18,027 nucleotides of DNA from Bog-756 sp035531955 (GTDB lineage: Bacteria > Actinomycetota > Acidimicrobiia > Acidimicrobiales > RAAP-2), in assembly GCA_035531955.1 (NCBI GenBank), contig DATKRZ010000048.1, forward strand, positions 1 through 18,027, read 5' to 3'. The position numbers and the translations under genes were made by a program. The notes beneath the pieces are model-generated. The model was given only the letters and a program-made list of their open reading frames with translations, was not told the origin of the DNA and did not search any database. Below are positions 7,077 to 14,491 of this stretch, piece by piece (within the stretch, counting starts at the first letter, position 1; the number at the start of each line of letters is the position of its first letter).

Positions 7077-8081
7077 GTGCCGGCCACTCGGGCCCGCATG
7101 GCCCCCGGGCAGCCCACGCCCGCTGCGGAACTGCCACCACCGGACGCGGGATGGTCGCGCCTGGTGGCGTCGATCGCCGAACGATTGGGCTCGACCCGGG
7201 AGGCAGCCTGGATCGTCGAGCAGGCCGCAGCCGAGGTGGGGCGAAGCCGCGGCGATGACCGGGAGGCCGGCCACCGCACACTCGACCGCCGGCGGTTGGA
7301 CTCGATTGCCCGGGGGCTGGCCGACCGGCGAGCGGCCGGCGAGCCACTCCAGTACGTCCTGGGCCACTGGCAGTTCCGGTCGCTCGAGCTGAAGGTGGAT
7401 CCCCGGGTGCTCATTCCCCGACCGGAGACCGAACAGGTGGTCCAGGTGGCGCTGGACCAGCTGGAGCGTATGTCCGCAGGCCCTCTGGCCGGCTGCGACG
7501 GTGGTGGGGCGGTGGGAGGCCCGGGCCTGGTGTGTGTCGACCTCGGGACCGGCTCGGGGGCGATCGCCCTCTCGTTGGCCGCCGAAGGTGCCGCCGGCGG
7601 TCGGAATCTGGAGGTCTGGGCCACCGACCGGTCCGCCGATGCCCTACAGGTGGCGGGCGAGAACCTCCGTGCGCTTGGCGGCTCCGACGGCGCTGCCGCA
7701 GGTCGGGTCCGCCTGGTGGAGGGATCGTGGTTCGATGCGCTTCCGTCCGAACTTGCCGGCCGGGTCGACCTCATGGTCTCCAATCCGCCCTATGTGTCCG
7801 AGTCGGAGTATTCCCGCCTCGAGCCCGTCGTCCGCCACTGGGAGCCACGCGGCGCGCTGGTGGCATCCAGGGGGCCGGGTGGCGTCGGGGGAATGGCCGC
7901 CATCGAGACGATCATCGCCGGTTCGTGGCGCTGGCTGCGACGGTCCGGAGCCCTGGTCGTCGAGATCGCCCCCTCCCAGGCGGAGGCATCGGTGGAGGCG
8001 GCCCGGCGGGCCGGTTTCGGCCGCGCCGGCACCGACCGGGACCTGGCCGGGCGGCAGCGGATGCTGGTGGCCCGAGACTGA
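7077..8081 (+). CDS. prmC: Peptide chain release factor N5-glutamine methyltransferase
   Basis: SAM-dependent enzyme (older name HemK) that methylates the GGQ glutamine of release factors. Visible: the N-terminal helical domain with LQYVLGHWQFRSLELKVDPRVLIPRPETE, SAM motif I DLGTGSGAIALSLA (about 155-168) and the NPPY catalytic motif (236-239). At 334 residues it is slightly long, partly through a Gly-rich insert (around CDGGGAVGGPG) before motif I. GTG 7077 lies one base past the prfA stop; an ATG at 7098 (residue 8) is an alternative start and neither has a clear ribosome binding site. It forms an operon with prfA and the following Sua5-type gene. Confidence 0.93.
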   Translation: MPATRARMAPGQPTPAAELPPPDAGWSRLVASIAERLGSTREAAWIVEQAAAEVGRSRGDDREAGHRTLDRRRLDSIARGLADRRAAGEPLQYVLGHWQFRSLELKVDPRVLIPRPETEQVVQVALDQLERMSAGPLAGCDGGGAVGGPGLVCVDLGTGSGAIALSLAAEGAAGGRNLEVWATDRSADALQVAGENLRALGGSDGAAAGRVRLVEGSWFDALPSELAGRVDLMVSNPPYVSESEYSRLEPVVRHWEPRGALVASRGPGGVGGMAAIETIIAGSWRWLRRSGALVVEIAPSQAEASVEAARRAGFGRAGTDRDLAGRQRMLVARD

Positions 8082-8083
8082 GC

Positions 8084-8755
8084 ATGGCCAGGTACTCCCG
8101 GGCCTCGGATCCGGAGGCGCTGTCCCTGGCGGCCGAGGCGCTGCGGGCCGGATCTGTCGTCGCCCTCCCGACCGACACCGTCTACGGGCTGGCGGTCGAC
8201 CCGTCGATACCCCACTCGGTGGAGAGGCTCTTCGCCCTCAAGGAGCGGCCTTCGGAAGTCGCCCTTCCCCTGCTGGTCGGTACGCGGGCACAGGCCGGGA
8301 CCATTGTCCGGCCATTGGACGGGGTCGCCCGCGGCCTGGCCGGGCGGTACTGGCCCGGACCGTTGACACTGGTCCTCCTCCGGAGGAGGGGTCTTGACGT
8401 CGACCTCGGTGGCCCGCCGTCGGCCCGAAAGACGGTGGGTGTCCGGCTTCCGGACCATGCGCTCGTCGTGAACCTGTGCACGGAGTTGGGCCCGCTGGCG
8501 GTCACCAGCGCCAACCTCCACGGAGCTCCTCCGGCCACGACGGTGGAGGAGGTCGTGGGCACGTTCGACGAGGGCGGGCGGATGGGGGGCCAAGGGATCG
8601 CGGTCATCCTCGACGGTGGGCGGTGCGACGGGTCACCCTCGACGGTGGTCGAGTGCCTGGGCGGTTCGGTCCGGTGCCTGCGCCAGGGCGCCATCCCGTG
8701 GAGTGAGATCCGGGAGCAGTTCACCGGGGTCGGCCTGCCACCCGCTGACCCGTGA
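8084..8755 (+). CDS. L-threonylcarbamoyladenylate synthase (Sua5/TsaC/YrdC family)
   Basis: Makes threonylcarbamoyl-AMP from threonine, bicarbonate and ATP for the t6A37 modification of ANN-decoding tRNAs. The 223-residue protein shows the family start GSVVALPTDTVYGLAVD, the KER segment of the KxR motif followed by LPLLVG, YWPGPLTLVL, and the TSAN signature (SANLHG). It is a single YrdC domain without the extra Sua5 C-terminal domain, so TsaC-like in size. ATG 8084 is two bases after the prmC stop; the longer open frame upstream overlaps prmC and is not used. In M. tuberculosis the orthologous gene (annotated sua5) follows hemK, so the context agrees. Confidence 0.92.
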   Translation: MARYSRASDPEALSLAAEALRAGSVVALPTDTVYGLAVDPSIPHSVERLFALKERPSEVALPLLVGTRAQAGTIVRPLDGVARGLAGRYWPGPLTLVLLRRRGLDVDLGGPPSARKTVGVRLPDHALVVNLCTELGPLAVTSANLHGAPPATTVEEVVGTFDEGGRMGGQGIAVILDGGRCDGSPSTVVECLGGSVRCLRQGAIPWSEIREQFTGVGLPPADP

Positions 8756-8824
8756 GATGGGCCTCGGGCACGGCGTCGGCTGGCGGGGACCATCGGCCCG
8801 CCATCCACTACCATCCTTGGTCCG

Positions 8825-8840
8825 GGGACCAACAGGTCCC
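8825..8840 (+). promoter_or_regulatory. Hairpin in the leader of the Usp gene
   Basis: GGGACC-AACA-GGTCCC is a perfect 6-bp stem with a four-base loop, ten bases before the GGGGGAAG purine stretch of the stress-protein gene. TACCAT at 8809-8814 is a possible -10 box. It could affect translation or be a palindromic protein-binding site. Confidence 0.3.
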
Positions 8841-8859
8841 TCGAGCATTGGGGGAAGTC

Positions 8860-9291
8860 GTGTTCTCTAGCATCGTGGTCGGGACTGACGGATCGGAGAC
8901 CGCAGGAGCGGCGGTGGAACTGGCGGTGCAGATGGCCCGCGAGGGGAAGGCCACGCTCCACCTGGTGGTCGGCGTGCCTTCCCCGACCGCCGTCGCCGTG
9001 CCCGGTGGGGGTGCCAACGTGTCCGACCCGTCGGGAGAGTCCCTGCTCCGCAGCGCGGCGCAGACCATGCTGGAGAAGGTGGCCGGCGGGGTCGAGGGGC
9101 TCGACACGAAGGTCCACACCGGCATCGGGGACCCGGCCGACGTCATCGTCCGGTATGCCGACGAGGTCGGTGCCGACCTGATAGTGGTGGGCAGCCGGGG
9201 GATGCGGGGAACCCGGCGGATACTGGGCTCAGTGCCCAACAGCGTCGCCCACAAGGCCGGCTGCCACGTCCTCATCGCCAAGACCACCTGA
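8860..9291 (+). CDS. Universal stress protein (UspA family)
   Basis: Small cytoplasmic nucleotide-binding stress protein; the exact role of such paralogues is usually unknown. With start GTG 8860 it is 143 residues, the normal single-domain length, starting FSSIVVGTDGS. The ATP-binding loop near the C-terminus reads VVGSRGMRGTRRILGSVPNS; here eight residues separate the second and third motif glycines rather than the nine of the MJ0577 pattern. I chose GTG 8860 because the family begins directly at this strand and GGGGGAAG lies just upstream; the frame is open back to 8752 but that part looks non-coding. It stands alone between the prfA operon and the leuB operon. Confidence 0.88.
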   Translation: MFSSIVVGTDGSETAGAAVELAVQMAREGKATLHLVVGVPSPTAVAVPGGGANVSDPSGESLLRSAAQTMLEKVAGGVEGLDTKVHTGIGDPADVIVRYADEVGADLIVVGSRGMRGTRRILGSVPNSVAHKAGCHVLIAKTT

Positions 9292-9329
9292 TCGGGCTGC
9301 CCGGGGACAGGGCCGAAAAGGGGGTGGGG

Positions 9330-9359
9330 TTGACGGTTCCCCTCCGGGCAGGGGACACT
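9330..9359 (+). promoter_or_regulatory. Probable promoter of the leuB-ilvE-cimA operon
   Basis: TTGACG (9330-9335, five of six matches to -35) and GACACT (9354-9359) are 18 bp apart. TCCCC (9338-9342) and GGGGA (9351-9355) form an inverted repeat within the promoter that could be an operator. Transcription would start at about 9366-9369, essentially at the leader peptide ATG. Confidence 0.6.
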
Positions 9360-9368
9360 GGTTGTCTG

Positions 9369-9416
9369 ATGGAAACTCGATTTGACGCGGCCGGCTCCGT
9401 ATTCATTATCGACTAG
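9369..9416 (+). CDS. Putative attenuator leader peptide (15 residues, ends VFIID)
   Basis: Reads METRFDAAGSVFIID-stop. It starts about ten bases after the -10 box, so the mRNA would be nearly leaderless, and stops with TAG exactly at the base of a perfect hairpin. The last codons before the stop are GTA TTC ATT ATC GAC, that is Val, Phe, Ile, Ile, Asp. Six of the 15 codons end in A or T, unusual among these G/C-ending genes, and GTA and ATT should be rare codons here. The operon it precedes makes isoleucine, leucine and valine, so ribosome stalling at Ile/Val codons under starvation is a coherent reading. No translation evidence is available; the call rests on architecture. Confidence 0.6.
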   Translation: METRFDAAGSVFIID

Positions 9417-9440
9417 GCACATACCCACCCGGTATGTGCC
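9416..9440 (+). promoter_or_regulatory. Attenuator hairpin at the leader peptide stop codon
   Basis: GGCACATACC (9416-9425) and GGTATGTGCC (9431-9440) form a perfect 10-bp stem with loop CACCC. Its first base is the last base of the TAG stop, so a ribosome at the stop or at the Ile codons would cover the left arm. CCCACC (9424-9429), spanning its loop, can instead pair with GGTGGG (9455-9460) of the downstream terminator, giving a possible antiterminator. Confidence 0.6.
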
Positions 9441-9444
9441 CCGA

Positions 9445-9468
9445 CCGTCCACGTGGTGGGCGGTTTTT
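9445..9468 (+). terminator. Rho-independent terminator/attenuator upstream of leuB
   Basis: CCGTCCAC (9445-9452), loop GTG, GTGGGCGG (9456-9463) form an 8-bp stem with one T-G pair, followed directly by TTTTT (9464-9468). It lies between promoter and leuB, 83 bp before the gene, so it can act as an attenuator. It is too far from the Usp gene (153 bp, with a promoter between) to be simply its terminator. Confidence 0.7.
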
Positions 9469-9508
9469 CAATTGCAGGGCCTTCCCACCGGGCCGGCCGC
9501 CGACAGCG

Positions 9509-9550
9509 ACCGCAGGGAACAGCACCGCAGAGAACAGCACGGCAGAAGGG
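9509..9550 (+). repeat. Short tandem repeat in the leuB leader (15-bp units)
   Basis: ACCGCAGGGAACAGC (9509-9523) and ACCGCAGAGAACAGC (9524-9538) are adjacent copies differing at one base, followed by a partial third copy (9539-9550) that ends in the purine stretch used as ribosome binding site. Function unknown. Confidence 0.6.
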
Positions 9551-9551
9551 C

Positions 9552-10580
9552 ATGAGAACAGTGACCTCGTACAAGGTGGGCCTCATCGGCGGCGACGGCA
9601 TCGGCCCCGAGGTCGTCGCGCAGGCGCTCAAAGTGGTCGAAGCGGCCGGAGTGACCCTGTCCACCACCGATTACGACCTCGGGGCGGACCGATATGTCCG
9701 CACCGGCGAGATCCTTCCCGACCCGGTGCTCGAAGAGTTGCGTCAACATGACGCCATCCTCCTCGGAGCGGTCGGGCCCCCGGTGGGTTCCGGCACCGTC
9801 CCCGCGGGGGCGTTGGAACGGGGCCTGCTCCTCCGTCTCCGCTTCGAGCTCGACCTCTACGTCAACCTGCGCCCCTTCACCGGGGTGCCGGGTTCCCTGG
9901 CGCCCGACTGCGACTTCGTGGTCATCCGGGAGAACACCGAGGGCACCTACGCAGGCGAGGGCGGATTTCTGCGCAGGGGCACCCCTTTCGAGGTGGCCAC
10001 GCAGGGATCGGTGAACACCCGCCACGGCGTGGAGCGGTGCGCCCGGTTCGCCTTCGGGTTGGCATCGGGGCGGTCCCGGCGCCATCTCACCCTGGTCCAC
10101 AAGACCAACGTCCTTACCTTCGCCGGCGACCTCTGGCAACGAACGGTCGACGAGGTGTCGGCTGACTACCCCACCGTCACCCGGGACTACAACCATGTCG
10201 ACGCAGCCTGCATCTACCTGGTCGAGCACCCGGCTCGCTACGACGTGATCGTGACCGACAATCTGTTCGGGGATATCATCACCGACCTCGCCGGTGCCAT
10301 TGCCGGCGGCATCGGGTACGCCGCCTCCGCCAACCTCAATCCGGACCGCACCGGGCCGTCCCTGTTCGAGCCCGTGCACGGGGCGGCCCACGACATCGCC
10401 GGTACCGGCAGGGCCAATCCGACTGCCGCCATCCGGTCGGCAGCCCTCATGCTCGACCACCTCGGCGAGACTTCGGCTGCCGAAAAGGTGACCCACGCAG
10501 TCGCCGAGTTCATCACCTCACGACCCGACCCGACCCTGTCGACGACCGCAATCGGCGACGCCATCGCAGAAAGGCTCTAG
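9552..10580 (+). CDS. leuB: 3-isopropylmalate dehydrogenase
   Basis: NAD-dependent oxidative decarboxylase of 3-isopropylmalate in leucine synthesis; in citramalate-using organisms the same enzyme type also acts on 3-methylmalate for isoleucine. The 342-residue protein has GGDGIGPEV, LERGLLLRLRFELDLYVNLRP, RENTEGTYAGEGG, HKTNVLTFAG, DNLFGDIITDLAGAIAGGIG and the NAD-binding HGAAHDIAGTGRANP. The NAD segment has His where most LeuB proteins have Pro (SAPDIAG). ATG 9552 is given as start; GTG 9561 gives a more typical N-terminus (TSYKVGLIGG) and better spacing from AGAAGGG (9544-9550), so it may be the true one. First gene of the operon behind the attenuator; ilvE follows after two bases. Confidence 0.93.
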   Translation: MRTVTSYKVGLIGGDGIGPEVVAQALKVVEAAGVTLSTTDYDLGADRYVRTGEILPDPVLEELRQHDAILLGAVGPPVGSGTVPAGALERGLLLRLRFELDLYVNLRPFTGVPGSLAPDCDFVVIRENTEGTYAGEGGFLRRGTPFEVATQGSVNTRHGVERCARFAFGLASGRSRRHLTLVHKTNVLTFAGDLWQRTVDEVSADYPTVTRDYNHVDAACIYLVEHPARYDVIVTDNLFGDIITDLAGAIAGGIGYAASANLNPDRTGPSLFEPVHGAAHDIAGTGRANPTAAIRSAALMLDHLGETSAAEKVTHAVAEFITSRPDPTLSTTAIGDAIAERL

Positions 10581-10582
10581 CC

Positions 10583-11512
10583 ATGCCCGTTGACCCTTCC
10601 GACAAGATCTGGATGGACGGCGAGTTCGTCGACTGGGCCGATGCCACCGTGCACGTGCTGACCCACACCATGCACTACGGGTCCGGCGTCTTCGAGGGCA
10701 TCCGTGCCTATCCCACCCAACGCGGCGTGGCGGTGTTCCGTCTCCGCGACCACATCCAACGGCTCTTCTTCTCCGCCAAGGTGTTCATGATCGAGATCCC
10801 CTATTCGGTCGAGGACATTGTGGAGGCCACCCGCGCCCTGGTCCGTGTCAACGGGCTCGACCAGGGTTGCTACATCCGGCCGCTGGTGTACCTGGGCTAT
10901 GGCGAGATGGGGTTGAACCCCATGCCCTGCCCGGTCAACGTGTCGATTGCCGCCTGGCACTGGGGCACCTACCTGGGTGACGAGGGGGTGGCCAATGGTG
11001 TGTCCACCAAGATCAGCTCCTGGCAGCGGCACGACCCCAATGCGGTCCCCACCGCGGCGAAGGGCACCGGCATGTATGTCAACTCGTCCCTGGCCAAGGT
11101 GGAGGCGCTGAAGGCTGGCTACGACGAGGCCATCCTCCTGGCTCCGGACGGTCGGGTGAGCGAGTGCACCGGGGAGAACATCTTCATCGTTCGCAAGGGA
11201 CGCCTGATCACCCCGCCCACATCGGATTCGGGCGCCTTGGAAGGCATCACCCAACAGTCGGTGGAGACCATGGCCCGGGACCTCGGCTATGGCGTGTCCT
11301 ACGAGCCGATCATCCGCACCGACCTCTACACCGCTGACGAGGCGTTCCTGACCGGTACCGCCGCCGAGTTGGTGCCCATCCGGTCGGTCGACGATCGACA
11401 GGTGGGCGACGGCAATCCGGGCCCGATCACCCAGAAGCTCCAGCAGACCTATTTCGCCACCGTCCGCGGCGAAGTCGACCAGTACAAGGACTGGTTGGAC
11501 TATGTCGAATGA
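10583..11512 (+). CDS. ilvE: Branched-chain amino acid aminotransferase
   Basis: Fold-type IV PLP enzyme that catalyses the last step of isoleucine, leucine and valine synthesis with glutamate as donor. The 309-residue protein has THTMHYGSGVFEGIRAY, the substrate-binding YIRPLVYLGYGEMG, the PLP lysine K160 in VPTAAKGTGMYVNS, and the cofactor segment SECTGENIFIV followed by GALEGITQQSVE. Length and motifs are those of E. coli-type IlvE. ATG 10583 is two bases after the leuB stop and has AAAGGCT (10570-10576) as ribosome binding site. The 3' end overlaps cimA by 11 bp, indicating coupling. Confidence 0.95.
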   Translation: MPVDPSDKIWMDGEFVDWADATVHVLTHTMHYGSGVFEGIRAYPTQRGVAVFRLRDHIQRLFFSAKVFMIEIPYSVEDIVEATRALVRVNGLDQGCYIRPLVYLGYGEMGLNPMPCPVNVSIAAWHWGTYLGDEGVANGVSTKISSWQRHDPNAVPTAAKGTGMYVNSSLAKVEALKAGYDEAILLAPDGRVSECTGENIFIVRKGRLITPPTSDSGALEGITQQSVETMARDLGYGVSYEPIIRTDLYTADEAFLTGTAAELVPIRSVDDRQVGDGNPGPITQKLQQTYFATVRGEVDQYKDWLDYVE

Positions 11513-13268
11513 CGGCCCCACGCTGAACGACGAGACGGCCCGCGGCGGGCGACCACAGGCCGGGCACGCCCATTCGCACGGGAACGGGACGAGCCATGTC
11601 CATCCCCTGACCCCGGGACAGCACGCCCACGCTCGGCGGAAGGGTGGGGAAGAAGCACTGTCCGCAGGTGCCGGGCACGACTTCGACCTGCCGGCCCTGC
11701 CCGATGCGGTCGACGTCTTCGACACCACCCTGCGGGACGGGTCCCAGCAGGAGGGTCTTTCGTTGACCGTGGACGACAAGTTGCGGGTGGCCGAGCAGCT
11801 GGACCACCTCGGGGTCACCTTCATCGAGGGAGGATGGCCGGGGTCCAACCCCAAGGACGAAGAGTTCTTCGCCCGGGCCCCGACCGAGCTCTCGCTGTCG
11901 CGGGCGACCCTGGTGGCGTTCGGCGCCACCCGCCGTGCCGGCGTGAGGGCCGAGGACGACGAGACGCTGCGGCACCTGGTCGACGCCCAGACCGAGGCGG
12001 TCTGCATCGTCGCCAAATCGTCCGAGACCCACGTGGTCGATGCCCTCCGCACCACCCTCGACGAGGCCGTGGCCATGGTGGCCGACTCGGTCGCCTTCCT
12101 CCGGGCCAACGATCTCCGGGTCTTCCTCGATGCCGAGCACTTCTTCGACGGCTACAAGGCCAATCCGGAATTCGCCAAGCGCATCCTCCGGGCCGCCGAA
12201 GAGGCCGGAGCGGAGACCCTCGTGCTGTGCGACACCAACGGGGGGACCCTTCCGTACGAGGTGGAGCGCATCGTCGCCGATGTGCTCAGCGGGTTCGAAA
12301 CCCAGCTGGGGGTGCACTTCCACAATGACAGCGGGTGTGCCGTTGCCAACTCACTCGCCGCTGTGGGGGTGGGGGCCACCCACGTCCAGGGCTGCGTCAA
12401 CGGGTACGGCGAACGGGCGGGCAACACCGACCTGTCGGCCGCCATCCCCGACCTCTCCCTCAAGCTGCGGGTGGGCACGATCCCACGGGAGCGGCTGGAA
12501 CTGCTCACCCCGGTGTCCCACCACATCGCCGAACTGGTCAACATCGCACCGGATCCCCAGCAGCCGTACGTCGGCGCCTCGGTCTTCGCCCACAAGGCCG
12601 GACTCCACACCTCGGCCATCGCACGGCGGTCCGATGCCTACGAGCACATCTCACCGGAGCTGGTCGGAAACGGTACCCGGTTCGTCGTGTCCGAGATGGC
12701 CGGTCGTTCGACGCTCGCCCTGAAGGCCGAGGAGTTGGGGCTCGAGCTCGATTCGCAGGCCATGTCCTCGGTGCTCGACTCCCTCAAGCGGCTCGAGCAC
12801 GAGGGTTACCACTTCGAGGTGGCCGACGGCTCGCTTGAGCTACTGCTGCGGAACGCAACGGGTTGGCAACAACCCTATTTCGAGCTCGAGTCCTATCGGG
12901 TCATCGCCGATCACGGCGAGGGCCGGTCCACCGAGGCCACGGTGAAGATCCTGGTCGGGGACGAAAGGACGGTGGCCACGGCCGAGGGCAACGGACCGGT
13001 GAACGCGCTGGATGGAGCCGTACGGGGAGCCATCGGAGCCCGCTACCCGGCGCTGGCCGACGTGCACCTCGTCGACTACCGGGTGAGAGTGCTCGACTCG
13101 GCCAAGGGCACCGGATCGGTCACCCGGGTACTCATCGACTCCACCGACGGCAACCGCACCTGGACCACCATCGGAGTGTCGGAGAACATCATCGCCGCGT
13201 CCTGGCAGGCCCTCTCCGACTCCATCGTCTACGGTCTGCTCCACGCGGGAGCGCCCTCCGGCAGCTGA
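11502..13268 (+). CDS. cimA: (R)-citramalate synthase with His-rich N-terminal extension
   Basis: Condenses pyruvate and acetyl-CoA to citramalate, the threonine-independent route to 2-oxobutyrate and isoleucine. The 588-residue protein has a DRE-TIM barrel starting VDVFDTTLRDGSQQEGLSL (D74 and neighbours), FIEGGWPGSNPKD characteristic of this CimA type, metal ligands in HFHNDSG (H272, H274), GCVNGYGERAGNTDL and HKAGLHTSAI, and a C-terminal LeuA-type regulatory domain (about 465-585) for probable isoleucine feedback. It could also be labelled 2-isopropylmalate/homocitrate synthase family, but GGWPGSNPKD favours citramalate. The first about 65 residues are extra and hold eight histidines; no in-frame ATG or GTG occurs before the barrel, so the extension appears genuine. 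Confidence 0.93.
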   Translation: MSNDGPTLNDETARGGRPQAGHAHSHGNGTSHVHPLTPGQHAHARRKGGEEALSAGAGHDFDLPALPDAVDVFDTTLRDGSQQEGLSLTVDDKLRVAEQLDHLGVTFIEGGWPGSNPKDEEFFARAPTELSLSRATLVAFGATRRAGVRAEDDETLRHLVDAQTEAVCIVAKSSETHVVDALRTTLDEAVAMVADSVAFLRANDLRVFLDAEHFFDGYKANPEFAKRILRAAEEAGAETLVLCDTNGGTLPYEVERIVADVLSGFETQLGVHFHNDSGCAVANSLAAVGVGATHVQGCVNGYGERAGNTDLSAAIPDLSLKLRVGTIPRERLELLTPVSHHIAELVNIAPDPQQPYVGASVFAHKAGLHTSAIARRSDAYEHISPELVGNGTRFVVSEMAGRSTLALKAEELGLELDSQAMSSVLDSLKRLEHEGYHFEVADGSLELLLRNATGWQQPYFELESYRVIADHGEGRSTEATVKILVGDERTVATAEGNGPVNALDGAVRGAIGARYPALADVHLVDYRVRVLDSAKGTGSVTRVLIDSTDGNRTWTTIGVSENIIAASWQALSDSIVYGLLHAGAPSGS

Positions 13269-13313
13269 CAGGGCGGCAGATCCGTTGCAGACCGACCATC
13301 AGGAGTCTTTGCC

Positions 13314-13841
13314 GTGACCCAGCCCAGCTTTGTGCCGATAGTCGAGGCCGACCAGGTCCGCCCCGCGTATCGGCTCAAGGTGCCGGGCGCCTGGACCCAA
13401 TCCCGGCCCGCAGAGCTTCTGGGGGCTGAGCAGCCCGTCGGTCCCCGGCTGGGCAGCCCCGGTCCGGACCAGGGATTCGCCCTGAAGCTGGCCCGCCGAT
13501 TCGAGGAACGCCTGGAGCTCGGGCCCGGAGAGTCCACAGAGGACGCCATCGCCGGCTGTACGGCGGTGGCCATGCGCCGCTGCGCGCGCTTCGGGCGGGC
13601 CCCGGTCGTCTACGACCTGGCCTTCGGGTTCACCTTGTGGGGGTTCCTCGGAGGCGCCCCTTCCGACCTGGTCGATGCGCGCGGGCCGCTCTTCCGATCT
13701 GCCGCCCGCCACTACCAGGCGCAGCGGGCCATCGCCGACAGTGTCGTCGACTCGGTGCTGCGGCTCACACCGGAGGCCGTGGCCGGACGGATCGGCCGCT
13801 GGCGGGAGCTGCTCGCCATTCCGGCACCCGGCGGGCACTGA
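13314..13841 (+). CDS. Protein of unknown function downstream of cimA
   Basis: I do not recognise a family. The 175-residue protein starts with GTG at 13314, preceded by AGGAG (13301-13305) at eight bases, which supports it as a real gene. It contains no signal peptide; residues about 100-122 (VYDLAFGFTLWGFLGG) are hydrophobic but probably too short and interrupted for a confident membrane helix. The C-terminal third (ARHYQAQRAIADSVVDSVL) looks helical. It lies 45 bp after cimA on the same strand and may be the last gene of the branched-chain operon, though a functional link is unproven. Its stop is only 10 bp from the stop of the convergent reverse-strand gene. Confidence 0.75.
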   Translation: MTQPSFVPIVEADQVRPAYRLKVPGAWTQSRPAELLGAEQPVGPRLGSPGPDQGFALKLARRFEERLELGPGESTEDAIAGCTAVAMRRCARFGRAPVVYDLAFGFTLWGFLGGAPSDLVDARGPLFRSAARHYQAQRAIADSVVDSVLRLTPEAVAGRIGRWRELLAIPAPGGH

Positions 13842-13851
13842 GAGCCGGTCG

Positions 13852-14259
13852 TCAGCGCCCCTTGCGCCACCTGCGCTTGGCCGGCGCTCCGGCGGTCGGG
13901 CTGGTGCCCGACGAGGAAGACGCGGTCGCCCCGCTCCTCGCACCGGCCATCGACCGGGCAGCGGCAGGAGCGGTGGCATTGCGCTCATCTTCGCTGCCGT
14001 ACTTCACCGAGATGTTGTCGGCCAGGTGCGAGCCCTCGAGGGCCTTCTTGAAAAGGTCGGGGAATTGCGGGCCGACCTGGGTCGACCGCTCCGACTGACC
14101 CTGCCACCGGTGCGGCTCGGACCCCGCGGCCACCTGGGCGGGCGCCCGGGCGGGTACCTGGACGCGGGAATCGTCCCGCACCGACGGGTGCAATTCAGGT
14201 GGATACCACTTGCCGTCGCTGGCGACCCACCAGCCTGGCCCCTCGGGTCTATCACTCAT
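13852..14259 (-). CDS. Small protein with N-terminal GWW/DGKWYPPE motif
   Basis: Function unknown. The 135-residue reverse-strand protein opens MSDRPEGPGWWVASDGKWYP, a short Trp-rich motif seen at the N-termini of many actinobacterial proteins (related in style to DUF2510-like segments). A middle part FPDLFKKALEGSHLADNIS looks like a conserved helix; the C-terminal half is Ala/Ser/Thr-rich and low complexity, ending in a basic tail KRRWRKGR. No membrane segment is seen. The ATG at 14259 has a perfect GGAGG (plus-strand CCTCC 14267-14271) at seven bases; a longer frame to 14331 exists but the ribosome binding site decides for 14259. Strand choice over overlapping forward frames rests on this site and the known motif. 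Confidence 0.8.
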   Translation of the reverse strand: MSDRPEGPGWWVASDGKWYPPELHPSVRDDSRVQVPARAPAQVAAGSEPHRWQGQSERSTQVGPQFPDLFKKALEGSHLADNISVKYGSEDERNATAPAAARSMAGARSGATASSSSGTSPTAGAPAKRRWRKGR

Positions 14260-14285
14260 ACGGTTGCCTCCACTACTCTGCGTGG

Positions 14286-14306
14286 TAATTGAATAATGAT
14301 TTATGG
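14286..14306 (-). promoter_or_regulatory. AT-rich island, likely promoter region of the reverse-strand gene
   Basis: A run of almost pure A/T (around AATTGAATAATGATTTATGG) stands out from the G/C-rich surroundings, 30-50 bp upstream of the GWW/WYPPE gene. On the reverse strand it offers several -10-like hexamers (for example TACCAT, TATTCA), so the exact box is not decided. Confidence 0.4.
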
Positions 14307-14470
14307 TAGCCCGGCGAGGGCTGAAAGTCATCCGGGTTCATTGTCGGCCGATTGAGATGCCCACTTGAGCACCCCTGGTCAGGGCCGGTCACCTGGGAGA
14401 CGCCCCGGCTGTAGGGGCCTGGTGACACGATCCGGCACCCCGGTGGACCGGTTTGCCGGCCACTCAGGGT

Positions 14471-14485
14471 GTTGCCACCGGTAAC
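14471..14485. promoter_or_regulatory. Imperfect palindrome upstream of the acyl-CoA dehydrogenase
   Basis: GTTGCCACCGGTAAC has matching half-sites around its centre (GTT/AAC, CC/GG, one G-T mismatch) and lies just before the putative -10 box, where a repressor of fatty-acid or CoA-ester catabolism could bind. No specific regulator is recognised. Confidence 0.25.
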
Positions 14486-14491
14486 GCTGAG

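Noticed and set aside
5663..7783. 706-codon open frame on the reverse strand opposite rpmE, prfA and prmC
   Set aside because: Antisense shadow of G/C-rich third positions; composition (Ser/Pro/Arg-rich) is not protein-like and the forward genes are certain.
9300..9551. T-box or known riboswitch in the leuB leader
   Set aside because: No T-box consensus (GGTGG-AACCGCG type) or metabolite riboswitch core; the peptide plus terminator explains the region better.
13675..14292. 205-codon forward frame overlapping the reverse GWW/WYPPE gene
   Set aside because: Overlaps two better-supported genes; no ribosome binding site and Arg/Pro-rich shadow composition.
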